In this document: piece after piece, positions 1-5,138 of the stretch
Numbering within the stretch: the stretch's first letter is position 1
Layout of the letters: each line of letters begins with the position of its first letter
Assembly: GCA_040756655.1 (NCBI GenBank)
Contig: JBFLYN010000059.1
Span: forward strand, 1 to 7,181
From: JBFLYN01 sp040756655
GTDB taxonomy: Bacteria; Bacillota; Sulfobacillia; UBA8153
Reading direction: 5' to 3'
Length of the DNA stretch: 7,181 bases
Notes under the pieces: generated by a model
The model's input: the letters and a program-made list of their open reading frames with translations, nothing else
Database searches by the model: none
Told to the model about the DNA's origin: nothing
Position numbers and translations under genes: made by a program

Positions 1-249
1 GGCCATCTTCTGGCCGGTCTTCCTCACGACCGTATCATCGATCACCAGCTAACCGGTAACCAGGGCACTGGTGGTATCGCGATACGGAGCTGGGAGAACT
101 GCACCAACGTGTTCCAGCACCCATTGCTGCCGGAAATAGTGATGCTGAGGCCGGCTCAGGTACAGAGCAAACCGGTCTACGCAATCTCCAAACAACGCTT
201 GCCAATTCTTGTCCAGGCTCCTGGTCTGCGGTATACTGGGTTTGAACAT
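1..249 (-). pseudogene. DDE transposase remnant, 5' part with an internal stop, cut by the window edge
   Basis: The minus-strand frame starting at ATG 247-249 is preceded by GAGGGAGG with a 7-base spacer, an excellent ribosome binding site. It therefore fixes the start better than the longer open frame reaching back to 372. It encodes 66 residues (MFKPSIPQTRSLDKNWQALF to ...SALVTG) and then meets TAG at 49-51. Beyond the TAG the same frame continues as LVIDDTVVRKTGQKMA to the window edge. The IDDTVVRKTG stretch resembles the region around the first catalytic aspartate of DDE transposases of the IS4/IS701 type, and the upstream residues look like their N-terminal helical region. The simplest reading is one transposase gene with a point nonsense mutation, for example TGG to TAG, so the copy is probably inactive. 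The remaining catalytic residues and the far end lie outside the window. The exact IS family is uncertain, and no terminal inverted repeat could be identified. Confidence 0.6.
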
Positions 250-543
250 GGTCCGTGCCTCCCTCAGGATGTTTGTTGCAACAACACCTTGCGAGGCGAC
301 CGGGCCATGTTCCCTTTTAGTATGGAAGCACCTACCAGAAGAACCACAAAAGCTTATTTGAATGACCAACATTCTATGACATGGGCAAAATTCCTTTATG
401 TATCTAGAAGAAATAGCAGTGATTTTTGCCTTGTGTTACATAGTGGAATAAGCGCCTTGCCGGCGGCTGCGAAGGTAGCAACGGCGTGTGCCCCGGCCTG
501 GTTGGGGCCAGCAACCTCCCGGTTGGACGTTTCCAGATCCGGA
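250..543. other. AT-rich apparently non-coding stretch between the transposase remnant and the cassette
   Basis: No convincing gene is seen here. The part around 340-440 is visibly richer in A and T than anything else in the window, which suits the leader and end of an insertion sequence or foreign DNA. A 7-bp inverted repeat GGCAAAA (384-390) / TTTTGCC (424-430) encloses 33 bases and may lie near the element end. A second small inverted repeat is GCCCC (490-494) / GGGGC (504-508). The plus-strand open frame from 109 to 549 lies largely opposite the transposase and looks like a shadow, not a gene. Confidence 0.45.
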
Positions 544-566
544 CCTTGACTCATTTAAGCATCACC

Positions 567-595
567 TTGACAATATGAAAGGGTGGCCTTAAAAG
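567..595 (+). promoter_or_regulatory. Candidate upstream sigma70-type promoter
   Basis: A perfect TTGACA (567-572) is followed after 17 bases by TAAAAG (590-595), which matches four of six positions of the -10 consensus. The -10 half overlaps the small palindrome at 586-597, so a bound repressor would block it. It is weaker in its -10 than the promoter candidate 36 bases downstream. Confidence 0.35.
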
Positions 596-597
596 GC
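586..597. repeat. 12-bp palindrome GCCTTAAAAGGC, operator candidate
   Basis: GCCTT and AAGGC form a perfect inverted repeat around AA, lying between the two -35 boxes. It sits inside a wider pair GGGTG (581-585) / CACCC (607-611). Its position over the -10 of the upstream promoter candidate and just ahead of the -35 of the next suggests a regulator site, but no regulator gene is present to pair with it. Confidence 0.3.
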
Positions 598-602
598 TCC
601 TC

Positions 603-632
603 TTGACACCCGGGGGCCCGGCAACTTATGCT
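603..632 (+). promoter_or_regulatory. Best sigma70-type promoter candidate for the cassette
   Basis: TTGACA (603-608), a perfect -35 box, is followed after 18 bases by TATGCT (627-632), four of six matches to the -10 consensus. Transcription would begin near 639, giving a leader of roughly 85 bases before the ATG at 726. The spacer contains a GC-rich near-palindrome (610-621, CCGGG/CCCGG), unusual for a promoter spacer and a possible protein site. Confidence 0.5.
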
Positions 633-655
633 ATGACTAAAAGGACATGCAGGAA

Positions 656-663
656 AAGGAGGT
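656..663 (+). other. Orphan Shine-Dalgarno sequence AAGGAGGT
   Basis: This is a full anti-16S match, but no ATG, GTG or TTG lies within 5-12 bases downstream, so it does not start any visible gene. It lies in the predicted 5' leader, about 60 bases before the real start codon. It could be a relic of a lost small gene, a ribosome standby site, or chance in a purine-rich leader. Confidence 0.35.
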
Positions 664-690
664 ACAGGTAAAAAAGATAGTTTCTCATAG

Positions 691-710
691 AACTACAACG
701 AACTACAACC
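691..710 (+). repeat. Tandem 10-bp direct repeat in the leader
   Basis: AACTACAACG is followed directly by AACTACAACC, two copies differing only in the last base. The repeat ends immediately before the GAGGAGGA ribosome binding site (713-720). The period is close to one DNA helical turn. In RNA it would be an unstructured A/C-rich stretch next to the ribosome site, which could aid initiation or bind a protein. Confidence 0.5.
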
Positions 711-725
711 GTGAGGAGGAGCAAC

Positions 726-2174
726 ATGACCTCAACCTGCTGGGAATCATTTGAGAGCTACGCCAGCCAGTTGGTGAGCCGCCATAAAGTGCCCGGCATT
801 TCCTTGGCGGCGGCCCGCAACGGTGAGATCGTCTACGCGAAGGGATTCGGCCACCGGGACCGGGAGGCTGGTCTGCCCGCCACCACCGTTACGGTATACG
901 GCATCGGGTCCATCACCAAATCGTTTACTGCCGTTGCCATCATGCAGCTGGAAGAAGCCGGGCTGTTGTCAGTGCACGACCCGGTGGTGAAGTACCTGCC
1001 GGAGTTTCGCCTGAAAAACCACCAGGCCCACGCCGAGGCCATCACCATCCATCATTTCCTGACCCATACCGGTGGGCTGCCGCCCATGGCTTCCCTGTAT
1101 TTCGCCATGGCCGACACCATGAAGTGCGATCCCATCGTGGCTGGCATGGAAGGCGCCGCCAAGGCCCTGGAACAGCATCCTCCCATCCGCACCTACGAAG
1201 AGCTCATGGACTTCGTGGCCGCCCTGGACCTGGAGCTTCTGGGCCCGCCCGGCCGGTACTTTAGCTATTGTAACGAAGGTTACGGGCTACTCGGCTGTAT
1301 CATCCAGCGCCTTAGCGGCCTGAGGTACGAGGACTATGTAGAAGAACGCATTCTCAAGCCCGCTGGCATGGAACACTCCACTTTTCACCAGTCGGTCATG
1401 GCGACGTACCCCGAAGTCACCCAGCTGTACTTCGTTAAGCCCGATGGTGACGATGCCCAACCCGAGGCCGCGCCCGGGTGGTGGGAAGCCCCTGCCATGA
1501 GCGCTGCCGGTTTTCTCCGGTCCAACGTGGAGGATCTCATCCGCTACATGGAGATCTACCGGACCCGGGGCAAGGTCGGCCACGAGCGCATCCTGTCAGA
1601 GACCAGCGTTGACCGCATGATGACGCCGTACGCCACTGGCCTGGGAGGTGCCTATGGCTATGGTTTGATGCTCATCCCCAACTACCACGGGGTGTGCCTG
1701 GTGGAGCACGGCGGTGGGATCAAGGGAGTGGCCGCCCAGGTCAGCTGCGTGCCCCAGGCCGGTCTCACCGGCGCAGCCCTGGCCAACGTGGCTGGAGCGC
1801 CGTCGCCACAGATCCTGCTGGGCGCCGTCAACGTCCTCCTGGGACTGCCGGTGAACAGCTGGCGCCACCCCCGCCGGGAGTACCGGTACCCGGTCCATCA
1901 CCTGGAGCAGTTCGTGGGCGTCTATCCTTCGGCCGAAGGGCTCTCGGCCCCGCTGACCCTCACCCTGAAGGAGGGGTCATTGGTCGCCACCGTGGGACCT
2001 AAGTCTTATCCCGTCCGCATGATTGGCCCGTACATGGGCTGTGTGGACATGAAGGGTCCCGAGGATGAAGCCATGCCGGCAGAGTTCATCCAAAACGACC
2101 AGGGACAAGTCATTGCTGTTTGCGCCGGCGGGCGCATGCTTTGGAAGAGGCCCCTGCCCTCGGGGCAGGCCTAG
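726..2174 (+). CDS. Beta-lactamase-fold serine hydrolase (D-aminopeptidase/esterase-like), 482 aa
   Basis: This is a class C beta-lactamase / penicillin-binding-protein-like serine hydrolase. The nucleophile motif SITK is at residues 62-65 (Ser62, Lys65), the Tyr-x-Asn motif YCN at 181-183, and the HGG that replaces KTG at 328-330. The fold signature LTHTGGLP is near 112-119. Residues from about 385 to the end form a small beta-rich tail beginning HHLEQFVGVY, as seen in related hydrolases. Between LTHTGG and YCN it carries about 28 more residues than the second hydrolase of this window, which may shape the substrate pocket. No signal peptide or membrane segment is visible, so it is probably cytoplasmic, unlike cell-wall DD-peptidases. 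ATG 726 was chosen because GAGGAGGA (713-720) sits 5 bases upstream; the in-frame GTG at 711 has no such site. The family includes D-aminopeptidases, D-amino-acid amidases, esterases and lactamases. The neighbours favour a peptide or amide substrate with D-amino acids, which is inference. Family confidence is high and substrate is unknown. Confidence 0.95.
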   Translation: MTSTCWESFESYASQLVSRHKVPGISLAAARNGEIVYAKGFGHRDREAGLPATTVTVYGIGSITKSFTAVAIMQLEEAGLLSVHDPVVKYLPEFRLKNHQAHAEAITIHHFLTHTGGLPPMASLYFAMADTMKCDPIVAGMEGAAKALEQHPPIRTYEELMDFVAALDLELLGPPGRYFSYCNEGYGLLGCIIQRLSGLRYEDYVEERILKPAGMEHSTFHQSVMATYPEVTQLYFVKPDGDDAQPEAAPGWWEAPAMSAAGFLRSNVEDLIRYMEIYRTRGKVGHERILSETSVDRMMTPYATGLGGAYGYGLMLIPNYHGVCLVEHGGGIKGVAAQVSCVPQAGLTGAALANVAGAPSPQILLGAVNVLLGLPVNSWRHPRREYRYPVHHLEQFVGVYPSAEGLSAPLTLTLKEGSLVATVGPKSYPVRMIGPYMGCVDMKGPEDEAMPAEFIQNDQGQVIAVCAGGRMLWKRPLPSGQA

Positions 2175-2184
2175 CGAGATAGAT

Positions 2185-2210
2185 GCCGCCCCGGCCTTCT
2201 CCGGGGCGGC
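2185..2210 (+). terminator. Strong hairpin just after the first hydrolase gene, probable terminator
   Basis: GCCGCCCCGG (2185-2194) and CCGGGGCGGC (2201-2210) form a perfect 10-bp stem around a CCTTCT loop, starting 11 bases after the stop codon. The tail TTCGTC is poor in T, so termination may be partial, allowing read-through into the dehydrogenase gene, or the hairpin may mainly protect the 3' end. Confidence 0.6.
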
Positions 2211-2220
2211 TTCGTCATGG

Positions 2221-2252
2221 GCCGGGTGTTTGCTCTAAATGAAAGACCCGGC
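2221..2252 (+). other. Second hairpin in the leader of the opine dehydrogenase gene
   Basis: GCCGGGT (2221-2227) pairs perfectly with ACCCGGC (2246-2252). After one mismatch, TTT (2229-2231) pairs with AAA (2242-2244). It lies only 10 bases after the terminator-like hairpin and about 46 bases before the ribosome binding site of the next gene. It may be an RNA stabiliser, an attenuator element or a protein-binding site. Confidence 0.4.
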
Positions 2253-2298
2253 AGGAGTTTCACCTCTGCTATGGAAATGTACGGTGTCCAGCATCTGA

Positions 2299-2307
2299 AA
2301 GGAGGAG
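2299..2307 (+). promoter_or_regulatory. Ribosome binding site that fixes a TTG start
   Basis: AAGGAGGAG precedes TTG 2313-2315, with 7 bases between AAGGAGG and the start. The upstream in-frame ATGs at 2217, 2271 and 2277 lack a well-placed site, and the first overlaps the terminator-like region. The TTG also places MTKPVAVLGGG, a normal Rossmann-fold beginning, at the very N-terminus. Confidence 0.75.
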
Positions 2308-2312
2308 TTCGC

Positions 2313-3404
2313 TTGACCAAGCCTGTAGCCGTATTGGGAGGCGGCCACGGGGGCCACTGCATGGCAGCGGAGCTGGCTCTCAAAGGCATGCCGGTGCGCC
2401 TGTTTGAGCTTCCGGAGTTTGCCGGGCGCATGCAACCCGTGTTCGAAAAGAAGGAGATCAGGCTATCCGGGATCGGCCTCAACGGCGTTGCTCGCCTGGA
2501 AACTGTCACCACCCAGGCCGCTTTGGCACTGGATGGTGTGGAGATGGTTCACTTCGTAGTGCCGGCCTTCGCCCAGGAGGCGTTCTTTGACGCGGTCTTA
2601 CCTCACCTTCGTGATGGGCAGACCGCGGTGGTCTGGGCGGGTGACTTCGGCTCGCTGCGCCTGGCCGAGAAGGTCCGGACCGGCCGCCCGGGCCTGCAGC
2701 TGACCATCATCGAGACCCACACCCTGCCCTACGGCACCCGGCTGGTGGAGCCTGGTCACGTGGCGCTGTTGCTCACGGCCCCGGTGGTGCTGGCTTCGGC
2801 CCTGCCGGCCGCGAAGAACCCGGAGGTTATTCCGGCCTTGACTGCCACCTTCCCCTGCGTCAAACCGGGTGGGAACGCCATTGCCGCAGCTTTGTCCAAC
2901 CCCAATCCCATGGTGCATCCCCCGGGCTCGCTTCTAAATGTCGGCCGCATCCAGTATACCAACGGCGAATTCTGGATGTACCGGGAAGGCATCACAGAAG
3001 CCGTAGCCCGGGTCATCCGTGACATCTACAACGAACTGGCGGCCGTGGCCAAGGCCTATGGTTCTGAGCTACTGTGCTTTGAGGACCGTGACTTCAGGAC
3101 CACGGCCAGCATCATGGGCGCGTCCTTCCAAGCCCCCTTTGACACCACCGGTGTCATCGCGTCTGTCAAGGGCCCCACCAGCATCCATCACCGCTACATC
3201 ACCGAGGACCTGCCCTGCGGGCTGGTGCCTGCGTCAGAGCTGGCCCGCAAGGCCGGGTTGTCCACGCCGCTGGTTGATTCCATCGTGCATATAGGATCTG
3301 CTGTGTGCGGCGTGAACTTCTGGAAAGAGGGACGGACTCTCAAGACCCTGGGCCTTGACGGCCTGAGCGTGGAGGAGATCACTCGGCTGGTCCAAGGAGG
3401 TTAG
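2313..3404 (+). CDS. Opine dehydrogenase (octopine/nopaline dehydrogenase family), 363 aa
   Basis: An NAD(P)-dependent opine dehydrogenase, a family that reductively joins an amino acid to a 2-oxo acid, or oxidatively splits the resulting N-(1-carboxyalkyl)-amino acid. The N-terminal Rossmann domain starts VAVLGGGHGGH, giving GxGxxG at residues 9-14. An acidic residue, Glu32, ends the second strand, which favours NAD over NADP. The C-terminal helical domain has the family signature NPNPMVHPPG (197-206) with the catalytic histidine at 202. A later stretch, HHRYITEDLPCGLVP, carries the partner aspartate at about 299. These agree with the His/Asp pair known in the Arthrobacter N-(1-carboxyethyl)-norvaline dehydrogenase, and the length is nearly the same. 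No signal peptide is present, so it is cytoplasmic. It starts at TTG and ends 4 bases before the deacylase gene, whose ribosome site lies inside its 3' end. The amino acid and oxo acid partners cannot be deduced. Whether it makes or degrades opines is open; the hydrolytic neighbours favour degradation (inference). Confidence 0.92.
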   Translation: MTKPVAVLGGGHGGHCMAAELALKGMPVRLFELPEFAGRMQPVFEKKEIRLSGIGLNGVARLETVTTQAALALDGVEMVHFVVPAFAQEAFFDAVLPHLRDGQTAVVWAGDFGSLRLAEKVRTGRPGLQLTIIETHTLPYGTRLVEPGHVALLLTAPVVLASALPAAKNPEVIPALTATFPCVKPGGNAIAAALSNPNPMVHPPGSLLNVGRIQYTNGEFWMYREGITEAVARVIRDIYNELAAVAKAYGSELLCFEDRDFRTTASIMGASFQAPFDTTGVIASVKGPTSIHHRYITEDLPCGLVPASELARKAGLSTPLVDSIVHIGSAVCGVNFWKEGRTLKTLGLDGLSVEEITRLVQGG

Positions 3405-3408
3405 TGCC

Positions 3409-4995
3409 ATGCTGGATCTTGTCATCACAAACGGGCTGGTGGTGGACGGCTCCGGCCGGCCCGGGCACAGGGCGGACGTGGGGATCCAGGGCAAGACCGT
3501 GGTCGCCGTGGAGAAACTGCCGGGCCATGCCGCCCGGGTGGTGGATGCGGCAGGCCTGGTCGTGGCCCCTGGCTTCATCGACATGCATTCCCACTCTGAC
3601 CTAGCCTTCCTGAGGGACGGCAAGTCCCCCAACATGCTCCACCAGGGCGTAACCACCGAGTTCATCGGGCACTGTGGTTTCTCCGCCGCACCGGTAGCCC
3701 CGGACAAAGTCCAGAACATCCGCGAACTCCTCCAGCAATACCTGGGGTCACCGGACCCGGCCCCTTGGACCGACCTGGCCTCCTACGGCCGCCTGCTGGA
3801 AAGCCGGGGCATTAGCCCCAACACGGCGTTGCTGGTGGGGCATGGAACCATCCGCGAGCAGGTGATGGGCAAGGCCGACCGGCCACCTACCACCCAGGAG
3901 CTGGAGGCCATGTGCGCCATGCTCGGGGAGGCCATGCAACAGGGTGCCTTTGGGTACTCAACCGGTCTGGTCTATGCCCCGGGCTGCTACGCTACTGTAG
4001 ATGAGCTGGCGGCCCTGGCATCAGTGGTGGCCAGGTATGACGGGCTCTACTGTAGCCACATCCGGGGCGAATCGCACACCCTGTTCGAGGCGGTGGAAGA
4101 AGCCCTGGAGATTGGGCGCCGGTCGGGCGCGCGCGTACACATCTCCCACCTCAAGGTTGCTTCCCGGTCCTTGTGGGGACAGGCCGCCCGCCTCTTGGAG
4201 CGACTGGAGCAAGCCCGGGAGGCCGGTGTGGAAGTCACCGCCGATGCTTACCCGTACACGGCGGGCGCGTCCAACCTGGCTGCCTGGTTGCCCGAGTGGG
4301 CCCACGCCGACGGGAAACTCATGGAGAACATCGCTGATCCCGAAAAGCGCAAGCTCATGGCCCGCCAGATCGCCGAGGGGATAGAGGGCTGGTGGAACCC
4401 GGCCGGGGCTGCGGGCTGGGAGAACATCCGCATCGCCGGGGCCCGCCATCACCCGGAACTGGAGGGCAAGACCCTCCAGGACCTTTCCCAGTTGTGGGGC
4501 AAAGAACCGGTGGACGCAGCCTGCGACCTGCTTCTGGCCGAAAAGGGCATGGTAAGTGCGGTGATCTTCATGATGCGCCATGATGATGTCGCACGCATCC
4601 TGGGCCACCCCCTGGTGATGGTGGGAAGTGACGCTGCAGCAGAGCCCGAAGGAGCCACCCAGGGCAAGCCCCACCCCCGCGCCTACGGGACTTTCGCCCG
4701 GGTGCTCTCTGCCGCTTTCCGGCAGGATGCCGGCCTCTCGCTGGAAGCTGCCGTGCACAAGATGACCGGCATGTCCGCCCGGTGCCTGCGGCTCGACCGC
4801 CGGGGCCTGCTCCGACCCGGCTACCGCGCCGACGTGGTGGTATTTGACCCGGCGGTCATCACCGCTACCTCCACCTACGATGAGCCCCGGTCCTACCCGC
4901 CCGGTGTCCACTGGGTGCTGGTCAACGGGACCGTGGTGGTTGATTCCGGGCGTCACACCGGGGCCACACCCGGGCAGGTGCTGGCCCGCTCCTGA
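3409..4995 (+). CDS. N-acyl-D-amino-acid deacylase (D-aminoacylase, amidohydrolase superfamily), 528 aa
   Basis: A zinc amidohydrolase of the D-aminoacylase group, which cleaves N-acyl-D-amino acids to a D-amino acid and a carboxylic acid. It begins with the small beta domain (LDLVITNGLVVDGSG), then enters the metal-binding barrel with GFIDMHSHSD (His60, His62). The cysteine ligand motif GHCGFSAAP gives Cys89. SHIRGE gives His217, ISHLK gives His247, and VGSDAAAEP gives the catalytic Asp408. This matches the Cys/His/His plus Asp set of characterised D-aminoacylases in order and spacing. HPRAYGTFARVL (422-433) is also typical, and the C-terminal strand returns to the beta domain with GYRADVVVFDP. 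Length is close to the family norm and it looks intact. It is cytoplasmic as judged by the lack of a signal peptide. AAGGAGGT (3394-3401) overlaps the end of the dehydrogenase gene and the ATG follows 7 bases later, so the two genes are almost certainly translationally linked. Related enzymes act on dihydropyrimidine-like or N-acyl-D-glutamate or aspartate substrates, so exact specificity is unknown. Confidence 0.94.
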   Translation: MLDLVITNGLVVDGSGRPGHRADVGIQGKTVVAVEKLPGHAARVVDAAGLVVAPGFIDMHSHSDLAFLRDGKSPNMLHQGVTTEFIGHCGFSAAPVAPDKVQNIRELLQQYLGSPDPAPWTDLASYGRLLESRGISPNTALLVGHGTIREQVMGKADRPPTTQELEAMCAMLGEAMQQGAFGYSTGLVYAPGCYATVDELAALASVVARYDGLYCSHIRGESHTLFEAVEEALEIGRRSGARVHISHLKVASRSLWGQAARLLERLEQAREAGVEVTADAYPYTAGASNLAAWLPEWAHADGKLMENIADPEKRKLMARQIAEGIEGWWNPAGAAGWENIRIAGARHHPELEGKTLQDLSQLWGKEPVDAACDLLLAEKGMVSAVIFMMRHDDVARILGHPLVMVGSDAAAEPEGATQGKPHPRAYGTFARVLSAAFRQDAGLSLEAAVHKMTGMSARCLRLDRRGLLRPGYRADVVVFDPAVITATSTYDEPRSYPPGVHWVLVNGTVVVDSGRHTGATPGQVLARS

Positions 4996-5040
4996 GTTCT
5001 CATGGGTGCCCGGACCTCGCTGGGACCGTGACGTGGTAAC

Positions 5041-5061
5041 CTGGAGGCGGGGAGCCTCTGG
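5041..5061 (+). other. Hairpin in the deacylase-hydrolase spacer
   Basis: CTGGAGGC (5041-5048) pairs with GCCTCTGG (5054-5061), including two G-T wobbles, around a GGGGA loop. It is the clearest structure in the 143-base gap. There is no T-run, so it is not a standard terminator; read-through into the second hydrolase gene is likely. A CCCCGGGG palindrome follows at 5089-5096. No clear promoter was found in this gap. Confidence 0.35.
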
Positions 5062-5138
5062 CCGGTGGCAGCAGGACCCGACCTAGTGCCCCGGGGTCTC
5101 AGGACACCTCCCGTAGCAGAGAAACGGAGGAGTAGACT

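Larger units (their letters stand above)
544..607 (+). repeat. Three CTTGAC copies upstream of the first hydrolase gene
   Basis: CTTGAC occurs at 545-550, 566-571 and 602-607, each preceded by C or T. The spacing is 21 bases (two helical turns) and then 36 bases. The second and third copies form perfect TTGACA -35 boxes and the first forms TTGACT. They may simply be stacked -35 elements, or half-sites for a regulator that overlaps the promoters. Confidence 0.4.

Noticed and set aside
109..549. Plus-strand open frame of 146 codons
   Set aside because: Lies mainly opposite the transposase frame, has no good ribosome site and its residues match no familiar pattern; treated as a shadow.
711..725. 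GTG start five codons upstream of the first hydrolase
   Set aside because: It would place the strong GAGGAGGA inside the gene; ATG 726 has ideal spacing.
2217..2312. Upstream in-frame starts extending the dehydrogenase by up to 32 residues
   Set aside because: They lack a well-spaced ribosome site and would add residues before the standard Rossmann start; TTG 2313 has a strong site.
4021..4956. Long minus-strand open frame (311 codons) inside the deacylase gene
   Set aside because: GC-rich antisense shadow; the plus-strand frame carries all the D-aminoacylase motifs.
5061..5075. T-box-like GGTGGCAGC in the spacer before the second hydrolase
   Set aside because: Only part of the T-box consensus matches, and no specifier stem or following terminator is seen.
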